64,000 nucleotides of DNA, taken from the NCBI GenBank assembly GCA_016705955.1, contig JADJKO010000002.1:124001-188000 (forward strand). Reading direction: 5' to 3'. The DNA is from Flavobacteriales bacterium. GTDB lineage: Bacteria > Bacteroidota > Bacteroidia > Flavobacteriales_F > PHOS-HE28. The notes under the pieces were generated by a model, which was not told where the DNA came from, searched no databases, and saw nothing but the letters and a program-made list of their open reading frames with translations. A program made the position numbers and the translations under genes. Below, in pieces: positions 24,500-32,708 of the stretch (position 1 is the first letter of the stretch; every line of letters begins with the position of its first letter).

Positions 24500-25366
24500 A
24501 TGAAGAAATCCCTACTCTTCGCTCCATTGGCATTCGCGTTGAACGCTTCCGCACAGGTCGTGATCAATGAAGTGGACTATGACCAGGTCGGAACGGACAA
24601 CCAGGAATACCTGGAGATCAAGAACGTTGGCACCGTCGATTTCCCATTGCAGTACCTCACTGTGGAGATGTACAACGGCTCTACCGGTACCGGAGTGATC
24701 TACAGGACCTTTTCCAACCCTGCGTGGCCGGCACTCGGTCCGGGGCAGTATTTCGTGATCTGCACGAATGCAGGTGCCACCGCTGGTTGCAATGAAGTGG
24801 TCACCCCCGCTACGAACTTGATACAGAACGGACCATCCGATGCCATCGTCCTTGTTTTGACCGAGAACCCGTCACCGCTCATCATCGACATGGTCAGCTA
24901 CGGCGGGTCGCTTCCGGATCACACAGAGGGTACCGGCACCACAGCCGTCGACGTCAACAGCAATGGCGGCGTCAGCATCGGTCGTTGGCCGGATGGTTCG
25001 GACACACAGAACAACAACGCCGACTTCCGGTTGATGTGCACCACACCAGGCGCCACCAACGTCATCGATCCGGTGGCCTGCGACCTTAGCACGGGAGTTC
25101 TGGATATCGCCCGTGTTGGAGCGACGTTCACGGCACTTCTGGCTCCGGGTGGCGAACACATCATGGTCTTCGATCCGGATCGCGCTGGTGAGCGTCCGAC
25201 CTTCGATGTCTTCACCGTGGATGGCTCCTTGGTAGCCAGTTCGGGTGTCGCGGCATCGTCCACAGGATCGTGGACCTTCCCCGTGAGCGCCCACCACGGC
25301 AGCATGTTGCTGATCAGGCTCACCACACCCACGCGTCAGGAAACGCGCAGGGTGATCGTGCCCTGA
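24500..25366 (+). CDS. Lamin-tail domain protein with T9SS type A tail
   Basis: A secreted 288-aa protein. The ATG at 24500 gives the signal peptide MKKSLLFAPLAFALNASAQ; an earlier in-frame ATG would spoil it. A lamin-tail (LTD) domain follows (about 20-185): VVINEVDYDQVGTDNQEYLEIKN-type opening, FPLQYLTVEMYNG, LGPGQYFVICTN and GRWPDGSDTQNNNADF. The C-terminal about 75 residues look like a type A sorting domain (FDVFTVDGSLVAS and a closing RRVIVP strand). LTD proteins in bacteria are often surface or biofilm matrix proteins or accompany nucleases; no nuclease domain is present here. Confidence 0.85.
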   Translation: MKKSLLFAPLAFALNASAQVVINEVDYDQVGTDNQEYLEIKNVGTVDFPLQYLTVEMYNGSTGTGVIYRTFSNPAWPALGPGQYFVICTNAGATAGCNEVVTPATNLIQNGPSDAIVLVLTENPSPLIIDMVSYGGSLPDHTEGTGTTAVDVNSNGGVSIGRWPDGSDTQNNNADFRLMCTTPGATNVIDPVACDLSTGVLDIARVGATFTALLAPGGEHIMVFDPDRAGERPTFDVFTVDGSLVASSGVAASSTGSWTFPVSAHHGSMLLIRLTTPTRQETRRVIVP

Positions 25367-25446
25367 ACGGCCTCCGAAAGGTCCGATCAACATCACTTGG
25401 TTGGTGATCCGCGCAGATGATCCACCGCGCGCATTCCTGCTCTCCG

Positions 25447-25454
25447 GATCTTGG
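25447..25454 (+). promoter_or_regulatory. Putative -7 promoter box for the two-repeat hypothetical gene
   Basis: GATCTTGG, four bases before the ATG at 25459. It differs by one base from the GATCTTTG boxes at 11281 and 24468. It helps choose 25459 over an upstream ATG at 25417. Confidence 0.25.
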
Positions 25455-25458
25455 CGCC

Positions 25459-26139
25459 ATGACAGCGGCGGTGTTCGAGGCGCGATACCACAGGATCCTA
25501 CGATCCAGGGAGCAGGGATATGAGGAATTGTCCGATTTCCTTGGTCGGCACGCCGATATCGGGCCACTGGTCCGGTCTGGTCTGCTCTATCGCCGGGAGG
25601 AGAACTCGGAATTCCAGCGTTACCACGGGTATGTGCCGACCCCAGCCGCCGAGGACCGCTTGCTCTACATCCAGGAAAAGGAATTGATCCTGGTGAAACC
25701 CGGGCAGAGCGCAGCCTTGATCTCCGCGTTGAAGAAGGATCCTTCACCGAAGTCGGCCTTCAAACCGACGTTCGCCGAACCGACACTGGAGCAATTCGCC
25801 GCGTGGCGCAGCGCTCGGGATCAGGCAGGTCGTGATGTATGGCGCACACAGCGATGCGAGCATTGGCACCAAGCACTGCTATCAGGATTCATGGACATCC
25901 GTTCCTTCACCAAGCGGACCGGGATCGGGGAAGGCGGCTTGCTTCGACTTGAATTATGCAAGCCCCGGATGGACCGTGCGCACGAACAAGCGCTGTCCAT
26001 GGAACCGACCAAGGAAGGCACGCAATATCTCACGGTACTGGATCCGTGGGAACTGTTGCTGATCAAGCCCGGGATGGAGCTTCCGCTCTATGAGCGCTGC
26101 GAGCCCGAACAGGCTGCATACTGGATCGGCCTTCCGTAG
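25459..26139 (+). CDS. Hypothetical protein with two internal repeats
   Basis: I do not recognise this 226-aa protein. It has no signal peptide or membrane segment. It appears to be an internal duplication: each half of about 110 residues has a helical, charged N-terminal part (RYHRILRSREQGYEELSDFLG versus RCEHWHQALLSGFMDIRSFTK), an Arg-rich turn, and then a strand ending in an (E)LxLxKPG signature, ELILVKPGQSAAL versus ELLLIKPGMELPL. A longer N-terminus starting at 25417 is possible but is less well supported, because a promoter-like box lies between the two ATGs. The next gene is convergent 27 bases away. Confidence 0.65.
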   Translation: MTAAVFEARYHRILRSREQGYEELSDFLGRHADIGPLVRSGLLYRREENSEFQRYHGYVPTPAAEDRLLYIQEKELILVKPGQSAALISALKKDPSPKSAFKPTFAEPTLEQFAAWRSARDQAGRDVWRTQRCEHWHQALLSGFMDIRSFTKRTGIGEGGLLRLELCKPRMDRAHEQALSMEPTKEGTQYLTVLDPWELLLIKPGMELPLYERCEPEQAAYWIGLP

Positions 26140-26166
26140 GCCATCTCGATCCTTTCACCTTGTGAT

Positions 26167-26790
26167 CTAGTCCTTCTTTTTGAAGGCCCCGTTCTGCCAC
26201 GCCTGTAGGAACTGCGCCCAGGCGATCGGGTTGAACAGGTTGATGGAAGGCGTACCACCGCTGTAGTACAGGCGGGTGCGGTCCAAGGCCATCTGGTACT
26301 GGAAGCTCTGGTACGCATCCGGCGGAAGGCTCTCCATGCGCTGCACCATTTCCGCGGGGGAGAGGTTCTTCATCGTGAGCTGGTAATCATCGGCCGGCAA
26401 GCGCAGGGCGAGGAAGGCTTCCCGGAACTGCTCCCGCGATGGCCACGGATACACCGATAACTCGCGTAGCTGTACAGTGTCGCGGCCCATGACATGGATC
26501 ATGGAGTATTTGTTCTCCGGCAGTCCCGTTGGGATCACGTATTGTGCTCGCATGAAGCCCACGGCACTGAAAATGAGCGTGTCACCTTCCTGCGCCACGA
26601 AGCTGAAGTAGCCATAGACATCACTCATGGTGCCCCGGTAGGTATTGCGCACCAGGATATTGGTGAAAGGCACTGGGGCCAAGCTATCCGTGACGACCAC
26701 GCCGCTGAACTGGACCAACGCAGGTTGAACGGGCTGGGCCAAGGCCGAGGTGAGGGCGACAAGGAGAAGTGCGGAGAGAAGGGTGCGCAT
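26167..26790 (-). CDS. Carboxypeptidase-like regulatory domain protein
   Basis: A 207-aa exported protein. The signal peptide MRTLLSALLLVALTSALAQ is followed by a CarboxypepD_reg-like beta-sandwich (about 28-115): VQFSGVVVTDSLAPVPFTNILV, GTMSDVYGYFSFVAQEGDTLIFSAVGF. These are the hallmarks of the N-terminal plug-associated domain of SusC-type proteins, here standing alone. The C-terminal about 90 residues are helical with no recognised domain and end in FKKKD. It is a periplasmic or outer-membrane-associated protein of unknown role, common in Bacteroidota. The frame is open far upstream on the same strand, but that part is antisense to the gene at 26881, so I start at 26790. Confidence 0.8.
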   Translation of the reverse strand: MRTLLSALLLVALTSALAQPVQPALVQFSGVVVTDSLAPVPFTNILVRNTYRGTMSDVYGYFSFVAQEGDTLIFSAVGFMRAQYVIPTGLPENKYSMIHVMGRDTVQLRELSVYPWPSREQFREAFLALRLPADDYQLTMKNLSPAEMVQRMESLPPDAYQSFQYQMALDRTRLYYSGGTPSINLFNPIAWAQFLQAWQNGAFKKKD

Positions 26791-26798
26791 CAGGGGTT

Positions 26799-26806
26799 CA
26801 AAGGTA
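26799..26806 (-). promoter_or_regulatory. Putative -7 promoter box for the carboxypeptidase-like gene
   Basis: TACCTTTG on the minus strand, a perfect TAnnTTTG match, eight bases before the ATG at 26790. Confidence 0.4.
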
Positions 26807-26853
26807 GTTGGACGAATTGCCGCGCTGGGCATGTACCGTGCCGCGAAGCCCGG

Positions 26854-26861
26854 TAGATTCG
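26854..26861 (+). promoter_or_regulatory. Putative -7 promoter box for the T9SS protein gene at 26881
   Basis: TAGATTCG, 19 bases before the ATG. Together with the oppositely directed box at 26799-26806 it would form a compact divergent promoter region of about 90 bases. Confidence 0.35.
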
Positions 26862-26880
26862 TGCGCCCAATCGCGAACAC

Positions 26881-27945
26881 ATGAGACCGATCCTTACCCT
26901 CGTTGCAATATCCTGCGTCACTTTTCTTTCCGCACAGATCACCATCGGCCCGGCCGATATGCCTTCTGCTGGGGATACCGTTCGCTATTGGAACACCTCC
27001 GCGATAGGGATCGACCCCGCACCGACCGAAGCTGGTTACATCTGGGACATGAGCATGCTCACTCCTGACGTGGAAGCCGCGGATACCTGCATCAGTGTCA
27101 ACTCGACACCGTTCCTGTACCAGTTCTTCTTCAACAACATGATCCTGTACCCGAACTGGGCCGCGAACTACGCGGTGCGCGGGCAGGAGTTCAACTTCCA
27201 GATGTTGACCCTGACCGATGTGTTCGATTATTTCAAGAAGGACGCGACCGGATTCCGGAACGTCGGATTCGGAGCGAACGTGAACGGCATACCGACCAGT
27301 GTGCGGCGCACTCCGGTGGACTATGTCCATCGGTTCCCGATGAACTACGACGACATGGACACCAGTTACAGCGAGTTCACTGTGGCGGTGCCCACGCTTT
27401 TCAGTTTCACGCAGCAGCAAACGCGCTTCAACCATGTGGATGGTTGGGGTACCCTGTACCTGCCTGCCGATACGTTCGAGGTGTTGCGCGTGCGGTCGGT
27501 CCTTCAGCGCAGTGATTCCGTGTTCATCGAACAGTTCGGGCAAGGGTTCGCCTTCGATGAACCGGAGACCATCGAGTACAAGTGGATCGCCGTCGGTATG
27601 GACGAGCCGGTATTGCAGATCAACACCACAGGCGGACAGGCCACCACAGCGCGCTTCTTCTACGATCCGAATGACATCATCCTGAGTGTTCCGGCGACAC
27701 CTGAGATCACATTCAGCGCACAGCCGAATCCTGCGCAACAGAGTGTGAGCTTCAGCGTACCAGCATCCACCTCCGGGGTCCTCGAGTTCCGGGATGCCAC
27801 GGGTCGCCTTGTGGGTTCCATGCGTGTACCGAGCGGATCCACCACCGTGCGCCATGATGTTTCCGGCTTCGCGGATGGGACGTACGTGGCCACGTTGATC
27901 AGCTCGAGCGGTTCCAGGTCGACGCGGATGATCGTTCAACATTGA
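26881..27945 (+). CDS. Exported protein with T9SS type A sorting domain
   Basis: A 354-aa secreted protein. A signal peptide ends at FLSAQ (residue 19). The mature region (about 20-270) is mixed beta, with PADMPSAGDTVRYWNTSA near the start and a long stretch of aromatic-rich strands (TPFLYQFFFNNM, YVHRFPMNYDDMD). I recognise no catalytic domain. The C-terminal about 75 residues are a clear type A domain: FSAQPNPAQQSVSF, LEFRDATGRLVGSM, GFADGTYVATLI and a final RSTRMIVQH. Its role at the cell surface is unknown. It diverges from the carboxypeptidase-like gene. Confidence 0.8.
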   Translation: MRPILTLVAISCVTFLSAQITIGPADMPSAGDTVRYWNTSAIGIDPAPTEAGYIWDMSMLTPDVEAADTCISVNSTPFLYQFFFNNMILYPNWAANYAVRGQEFNFQMLTLTDVFDYFKKDATGFRNVGFGANVNGIPTSVRRTPVDYVHRFPMNYDDMDTSYSEFTVAVPTLFSFTQQQTRFNHVDGWGTLYLPADTFEVLRVRSVLQRSDSVFIEQFGQGFAFDEPETIEYKWIAVGMDEPVLQINTTGGQATTARFFYDPNDIILSVPATPEITFSAQPNPAQQSVSFSVPASTSGVLEFRDATGRLVGSMRVPSGSTTVRHDVSGFADGTYVATLISSSGSRSTRMIVQH

Positions 27946-28065
27946 TCACGGACACCACGCGCGAAGGATCGAAGCTCGCTTCAGTGCTGAACTGCCGCCC
28001 GTCAGGTTGGCAGGCCGTTCGTAACGGCACGCACTTCGATGGACCTGCGACTCGGCGACGCGGGA

Positions 28066-28073
28066 TAACTTCG
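28066..28073 (+). promoter_or_regulatory. Putative -7 promoter box for the LemA-TPM operon
   Basis: TAACTTCG, 23 bases before the lemA-family ATG at 28097, within a 151-base intergenic region. Confidence 0.35.
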
Positions 28074-28096
28074 CCCGCGTTCAACAACCTACAACC

Positions 28097-28681
28097 ATGA
28101 GAAAGTACCTCGGACTCTTCATCGCGCTCGGCGCCATCCTCCTCATCGCCTTTTGGATGATGGGCATGTATAACGGGATGAAGCGAGCGGAGATCAATGT
28201 CACCAAACAATGGGGGCAGGTCGAAGTCGCCTATCAGGCACGCGCGGATAAGAGCAAGAACCTGGTGGAGATCGTGAAGGGTGCGGCGGACTTTGAGAGC
28301 CAGACCTTGAAGGATGTGGTTGCTGCGCGTGCGAAGGCGATCTCGATCACGTTGACCGGCGACGATCTGACACCGGAGAAGATCAAGGCCTTCGAGGCCG
28401 CACAAGCGAACCTCGGTGGTGCGATCGGTCGGTTGCTCGTGGAGAATTACCCCACGTTGCAAGCCGTACAGAGCTTCCGCGATTTCCAAGCGCAGTACGA
28501 AGGCATGGAGAACCGGATCGCGCATGAGCGGCACAACTTCAACGAGGTGGTCGCGGACTATAACACGCGGATCCAGGTCGTGCCCGCCAGCCTCTTCGCG
28601 GGAATGTTCGGATTCCATCCCAAGGAGGGCTTCTCTTCCGATGCAGGCACGGAGAACGCCCCGGACATCTCCTTCAAGTGA
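28097..28681 (+). CDS. LemA family protein
   Basis: A 194-aa LemA protein. An N-terminal membrane anchor (about 6-24) is followed by the long helical bundle typical of the family: NGMKRAEINVTKQWGQVEVAYQ, ARADKSKNLVEIVKGAADFE, AQANLGGAIGRLLVENYPTLQA, and the highly conserved ENRIAHERHNFNEVVADYN with a final PASLFAGMFGF. Most of the protein should lie outside the membrane. It is the first gene of a three-gene operon with two TPM-domain proteins; its stop overlaps the next start by four bases. This gene order is common in Bacteroidota and other phyla, but its function is still unsettled. Confidence 0.95.
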   Translation: MRKYLGLFIALGAILLIAFWMMGMYNGMKRAEINVTKQWGQVEVAYQARADKSKNLVEIVKGAADFESQTLKDVVAARAKAISITLTGDDLTPEKIKAFEAAQANLGGAIGRLLVENYPTLQAVQSFRDFQAQYEGMENRIAHERHNFNEVVADYNTRIQVVPASLFAGMFGFHPKEGFSSDAGTENAPDISFK

Positions 28682-29127
28682 GCGTTCCCGCAGCAGCGGA
28701 CTTCCTGACCGGGGCTGAACGGAAAGCGGTCGCCGACGCGATCGGTGCTGCAGAACGCCGGACATCGGGAGAGATCCGTGTGCATCTGGAGGATCACATC
28801 GATGAGGAGATCCTGGAGCACGCTGCATTCATCTTCGGTGAACTGGGCATGCACCGCACGCGTGATCGCAACGGTGTGCTGATCTATGTGTGCGTCGCGG
28901 ATAGGAAGGTCGCGGTGATCGGAGACAAAGGGATCAACGATGTGGTTCCGGCGGGCTTCTGGAATGACGTGATCGCTCGATCGGTCGCACATTTTGCTGC
29001 CGGTCGTCCCGGACAAGGACTCTGCGATGCCGTTACGATGGTAGGGGAGAAGTTGGTCCAATTCCATCCCTTGAAGTCCGATGATCGGAATGAGTTGAGC
29101 AACGAGGTGAGCATCGGCGGGCTATGA
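28678..29127 (+). CDS. TPM domain-containing protein, soluble
   Basis: A 149-aa protein consisting of one TPM domain without signal peptide or membrane segment. It begins at a GTG that overlaps the LemA stop (GTGA). Visible motifs are DFLTGAERKAVADAIGAAERRTSGEIRVHLE, FGELGMHRTRDRNGVLIYV, VADRKVAVIGDKGIND and GQGLCDAVTMVGEKLV. Such short TPM proteins follow LemA and precede a membrane-bound TPM protein. The TPM domain has been linked to photosystem II repair in plants and to acid phosphatase activity, but the bacterial role is not settled. The next gene overlaps by four bases. Confidence 0.9.
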   Translation: MSVPAAADFLTGAERKAVADAIGAAERRTSGEIRVHLEDHIDEEILEHAAFIFGELGMHRTRDRNGVLIYVCVADRKVAVIGDKGINDVVPAGFWNDVIARSVAHFAAGRPGQGLCDAVTMVGEKLVQFHPLKSDDRNELSNEVSIGGL

Positions 29128-29924
29128 GAAAGGCATTCGCTCTTCTGGCATTTCTCTCCATAAGCTCATCTTGGGCCGCGAAGTTCGATTGCAACCTGGT
29201 GCCGCCCGCAGAGAACCGACAGACCCAACTTCTTTGGACCTACACGGAACTGCTTTCATCGGCCGATGCGCAGCGGATCAATGCACGATTGGTGGACTTC
29301 GCACGGGAAACGAGCAATCGGATCCTGGTGATCATCGTGGATACACTTTGCGGCACGGAAGCGTCGGATCTCGCCTTCCGGATCGGCGATAGCTGGGGCA
29401 TCGGGGACCAGAAGTTCGACAACGGTATCGTATTCCTGATCAAACCCAACGGTGCTTCCAGCGAGCGAAAAGTGTTCATCGCCACCGGCTACGGACTGGA
29501 AGGCGCGATCCCGGACGCGACCGCGAAACAGATCATCGAGAACGAGGTGATCCCCAATTTCAAGGCCGGTGCGTACGCGGAGGGCATCGATGCGGCGCTC
29601 ACCATATTGATGGGTCTCGCCAAAGGCGAGTTCGATCAGAAGAGTTACGGCCAGAAGAAGTTCCCTTGGCCCATCCTGCTTTTCGTGGTCTTCTTCCTGG
29701 TCGTGATGTTCTTCTCGTGGCGTGGTCGTGTGCGCACGTACGCGCGCACCAATAACGTCGATTTCTGGACCGCGATGTTCCTGCTCAGTCAGATGAACAG
29801 TCGCCGTGGTGGGGGTGGCAGCTTCGGTGGCGGCTATCGCGGCAGCGGCGGCTTCAGTGGTGGCGGGTTCGGAGGCTTTGGGGGTGGCAGCTTCGGCGGT
29901 GGTGGCGCGGGTGGAAGTTGGTAA
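29124..29924 (+). CDS. TPM domain-containing membrane protein with Gly-rich tail
   Basis: A 266-aa protein: a signal peptide (about 1-19), a periplasmic TPM domain (about 25-170; TQLLWTYTELLSSADAQRINARL, ILVIIVDTLCGTEASDLAFRIGDSWGIG, NGIVFLIKPN and GYGLEGAIPDATAKQIIENEVIP), one transmembrane helix (about 187-205) and a C-terminal tail made almost only of Gly, Ser and Phe. This is the classic YgcG-like layout. It ends the LemA-TPM-TPM operon and its start overlaps the previous gene by four bases. The convergent TPR gene ends 11 bases away. Confidence 0.92.
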   Translation: MRKAFALLAFLSISSSWAAKFDCNLVPPAENRQTQLLWTYTELLSSADAQRINARLVDFARETSNRILVIIVDTLCGTEASDLAFRIGDSWGIGDQKFDNGIVFLIKPNGASSERKVFIATGYGLEGAIPDATAKQIIENEVIPNFKAGAYAEGIDAALTILMGLAKGEFDQKSYGQKKFPWPILLFVVFFLVVMFFSWRGRVRTYARTNNVDFWTAMFLLSQMNSRRGGGGSFGGGYRGSGGFSGGGFGGFGGGSFGGGGAGGSW

Positions 29925-29935
29925 CCCACCCGGTC

Positions 29936-30814
29936 CTAGAACTCGATCACCGTATTCCTCCGCTTCGACGGCTTCTTCGGGATCTTGTCCGCATCCGTGT
30001 TGCAGTAGTAGCGCATGATGAACTGCGCGTCCTTATCACCGAGTTCCGCGCTCTTCCGCCAATCCGGACAGGCCTTGTCCTTGTCCTCCATGTGGTAGTG
30101 GCAATCCCCGCGGTAGTAATAGGCCACTTTCAATTCGGCACCGCCGATCGCGATGGCCCGGGTGAAACTGGCGATCGCCCCCGGATAGTCCTGGTTCTCG
30201 AATTGTAACACGCCGAGGCTCATCCAAGCACCGGGGATATCCGGGTTCAAGGCAAGTGCCGCTTGGATGTCCTGGATGCCAGCGGCTTCTTTGTACTGCT
30301 CACCGCGTACCACTCCACGCAGGAAGAGGCCATCCGCAAGAGTCGACTTCAATTTGATCGCACGTTCCAGACTGCGCAAGGCACCTTCGTTATTACGACC
30401 CATGTAATCGGCGCAGGCACGGTTGTACCATGCGTCCGCGTCGTTCGGGTCCAGATCGATGGCACGATCACAATCCTTCACGGCCTCTTTCAAATGGCCT
30501 TCGGTGATGTGTACCGCAGAACGGCTCACATACAAGCGCGCGTCGTCCGGATCCTGTTTCTCTGCCCGCGTGTAATCCAACAATGCACCATGGGAATTCC
30601 GCATGCGCTGCTTGATGTCCCCGCGCAATTTGTAGCCACCGCTCACCGTCGCATCGCGTTGGATCGCGCTATCCGCAAGCTGCAGCGCCTGGTCCAATGA
30701 GTCGATCGCATAGGCTGCGCGCGCCGATGCCATATGTTCCTCGGCGGATCGCTGGGCGTTCAAAGCCAGTGGAAGGAAGAGGAATCCCAGCAGGAAGTGT
30801 CGCGTTGTGCTCAT
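29936..30814 (-). CDS. Tetratricopeptide repeat protein
   Basis: A 292-aa exported protein. The signal peptide (1-20) ends at ALNAQ. Seven or so TPR units (about 25-265) follow the 34-residue spacing, e.g. AYAIDSLDQALQLADSAIQRD, ALLDYTRAEKQDPDDARLYV, AVKDCDRAIDLDPNDADAWYNRACADY and AIASFTRAIAIGGAELKVAYY. The C-terminus, CPDWRKSAELGDKDAQF, resembles a Sel1-like end. It is probably a periplasmic scaffold; the partner is unknown. A GATCTTCG box (30830-30837, minus strand) sits 15 bases before the ATG. Confidence 0.85.
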   Translation of the reverse strand: MSTTRHFLLGFLFLPLALNAQRSAEEHMASARAAYAIDSLDQALQLADSAIQRDATVSGGYKLRGDIKQRMRNSHGALLDYTRAEKQDPDDARLYVSRSAVHITEGHLKEAVKDCDRAIDLDPNDADAWYNRACADYMGRNNEGALRSLERAIKLKSTLADGLFLRGVVRGEQYKEAAGIQDIQAALALNPDIPGAWMSLGVLQFENQDYPGAIASFTRAIAIGGAELKVAYYYRGDCHYHMEDKDKACPDWRKSAELGDKDAQFIMRYYCNTDADKIPKKPSKRRNTVIEF

Positions 30815-30829
30815 GATCGTGGTCGGTAG

Positions 30830-30837
30830 CGAAGATC
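30830..30837 (-). promoter_or_regulatory. Putative -7 promoter box for the TPR gene
   Basis: GATCTTCG on the minus strand, 15 bases before the ATG at 30814. It matches the recurrent nAnCTTyG pattern. Confidence 0.25.
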
Positions 30838-30854
30838 GTGCAAAGCCTGCACCC

Positions 30855-31151
30855 TTACGGCAGGGAATGTTCGCGATCCAGTGTCCAAGCCTCCGTGGGT
30901 GCGGCGAACAGGGGTTTCACCACAGGCCAGACCTCGCTGAAGACGTCGCTGTTCCGGTAAGCCTCCAGATCATCCGGGCATTCCCAGTGGCTGTACGTGA
31001 TGAAGATCCGCGGGTCGGTGGTGTCATGAAGCAATTCCAATTGCATGCATCCCGGAAAGGATCGGATGCGCTCCTTCCAACCGATGAACAATTCCTGGAA
31101 GCGTTCCACATGCTCCGGAAGGAAGGTCATTTTCACAATACGGACGACCAT
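30855..31151 (-). CDS. Putative quinol monooxygenase (ABM domain)
   Basis: A 98-aa single-domain protein of the antibiotic biosynthesis monooxygenase (ABM, dimeric alpha-beta barrel) superfamily. It has the usual start IVKMTFLPEHVERF, followed by FPGCMQLELLHDTTDPRIFITYSHWE, and then an aromatic helix with LEAYRNSDVFSEVWPVVKPLF. These domains act on quinones or are stress proteins; no specific substrate can be assigned. The gene lies 15 bases downstream of arginine decarboxylase on the same strand and is probably cotranscribed with it. Confidence 0.85.
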   Translation of the reverse strand: MVVRIVKMTFLPEHVERFQELFIGWKERIRSFPGCMQLELLHDTTDPRIFITYSHWECPDDLEAYRNSDVFSEVWPVVKPLFAAPTEAWTLDREHSLP

Positions 31152-31166
31152 CTCTGCTTTATCAAC

Positions 31167-32585
31167 CTAAGCCTTCCGCACCGGCTCTTCCATCGGGAGA
31201 TAGCCGAGCAGTTGCAGCATGCGCTCGGCACTTTGCTGCTCGGCAAAGACGGTGTCCACCAGCGTGCCATCCGCAAGGCGATCAATGAGGACGTGTTTCG
31301 GTTTCGGGATGAGGCAGTGCTGGATCCCACCGAACCCACCTAAGGTGTCCTGATACGCGCCGGTGTTGAAGTAACCGATGTATTGCCGCTTCTCCTCATT
31401 GTACTTCGGAAGGTAGATGGCGTTGATGTGCTGCTCGCTGTTGTAGTAATCGTCGCTATCGCAGGTCATGCCACCGAGGAAGACGCGCTCGTATTCCTCG
31501 TCCCAGTTGTTCACCGGCAGCATGATGAAGCGCTTACTGATGGCCCACGTGTCCGGCAGGGTGGTCATGAAGCTGCCGTCGATCATGTTCCAACGCTCCT
31601 TCTCGTTCTGCTTCTTCTGGTGTACGATGCTGAAGAAGGTGGCGCCGCTATCACTCACGGTGAAACTCCCGAACTCGGAGAAGATGTTCGGCTCCTGCAC
31701 CTTGTTCTCCTCGCACACGTCCTTGATCCGCCCGATGATCTCGCCGATCATGTAGTCGGTATCGAAGCTGAAGTTGAGGCTGTTCTTGATGGGCAGCCCA
31801 CCGCCGATGTCCAGCGTGTCCAGCGTGCGGCACAGCTTCCAGAGATCGCAGTACACGTTCACGCACTTGCTCAGTTCGTTCCAGTAGTAGGCCGTGTCCG
31901 TGATCCCGGTGTTGATGAAGAAGTGCATCAGCTTCAAGCGGAATTTCTTCTGCTTGCTGATGTTGCGCATGTAGAATGGGATGATGTCCTTGTACCCGAT
32001 CCCCAACCGGCTGGTGTAGAACTCGAACTTCGGTGCTTCCTCCGCCGCGATGCGTATGCCGATGTCGCACGTGCCGTCGATCACCTCATCCAAGAGGTAG
32101 ATCTCGCCCATGTTGTCGATGATCGGCACCACCTTGAAACCGCGGTTCGCCAACCGACCGATGCCTTTGATGTAGCGCTCGTCCTTGAAGCCGTTGCACA
32201 GGATGGTGCTGTCCTTGGTGATCCGACCGCGATCGATCAGCAGTTCGATCATCTCCAGGTCGTAGGCGCTGCTGGTCTCCAGGTTCACGCCCTTGGCCAG
32301 CACCTTGTCGATCACGTAGTGGAAGTGATTGCTCTTGGTGCAGTAGAAGTACTCATAGCTGCCGCTGTAGTTGTGTGTCTCGAAGGCGTTCGCGAAGCAC
32401 TTCCGCGCCAGCTCGATCTTCTCGCCGATCTTCGGGAGGTAACTGATCCGCAGCGGTGTGCCGTGTTTGCGCAACACGTCCATCAGTTGCAGGTCGTTCC
32501 ATACCAGATTATCGCCATCGAGCTTGAACTCGTCCTTCGGAAAATCGAAGGTCTGCTCGATCAGATCGACGTAACGGGTCTTCAT
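31167..32585 (-). CDS. speA: Arginine decarboxylase (PLP-dependent, alanine racemase fold)
   Basis: A 472-aa fold-III PLP decarboxylase that converts arginine to agmatine at the start of polyamine synthesis. Motifs: the PLP-binding Lys in FYCTKSNHFHY (K84), the phosphate-binding LDIGGGLP, EFGSFTVSDSG, and the C-terminal MTCDSDDYY with the conserved Cys-Asp pair. GGIQHCLIPKPKHVLID closes the protein. It is shorter than E. coli SpeA (658 aa) but matches the Bacteroidota SpeA class. I chose the ATG at 32585 (MKTRYVDLIEQ) because the frame upstream consists of translated GGCAGT repeats. The ABM-domain gene follows in the same direction. Confidence 0.9.
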   Translation of the reverse strand: MKTRYVDLIEQTFDFPKDEFKLDGDNLVWNDLQLMDVLRKHGTPLRISYLPKIGEKIELARKCFANAFETHNYSGSYEYFYCTKSNHFHYVIDKVLAKGVNLETSSAYDLEMIELLIDRGRITKDSTILCNGFKDERYIKGIGRLANRGFKVVPIIDNMGEIYLLDEVIDGTCDIGIRIAAEEAPKFEFYTSRLGIGYKDIIPFYMRNISKQKKFRLKLMHFFINTGITDTAYYWNELSKCVNVYCDLWKLCRTLDTLDIGGGLPIKNSLNFSFDTDYMIGEIIGRIKDVCEENKVQEPNIFSEFGSFTVSDSGATFFSIVHQKKQNEKERWNMIDGSFMTTLPDTWAISKRFIMLPVNNWDEEYERVFLGGMTCDSDDYYNSEQHINAIYLPKYNEEKRQYIGYFNTGAYQDTLGGFGGIQHCLIPKPKHVLIDRLADGTLVDTVFAEQQSAERMLQLLGYLPMEEPVRKA

Positions 32586-32601
32586 GCTTCTGAATGCAAT
32601 T

Positions 32602-32708
32602 GGCAGTGGGCAGTAGGCAGTAAGCAGTGGGCAGTCCGCAGTAGGCAGCACGGATACGTCGGCAAGGGACCTTCAACTGCCGACTGCGGACTGCGGACTG
32701 CCAACTGT
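32602..32708. repeat. Heptamer (GGCAGTn) tandem repeat with inverted halves upstream of speA
   Basis: Seven tandem heptamers of GGCAGT(G/A/C) type cover 32602-32650. After a 23-base spacer, five heptamers of the complementary type (GGACTGC) cover 32674-32708, followed by a short GT run. The two blocks are reverse complements in consensus, so the transcript of the speA leader could fold into a long hairpin. It ends 17 bases before the speA ATG. Confidence 0.8.

Noticed and set aside
26791..27942. 384-residue N-terminal extension of the carboxypeptidase-like protein
   Set aside because: This part is antisense to the T9SS protein gene at 26881-27945; a signal peptide and a perfect TAnnTTTG box support the start at 26790.
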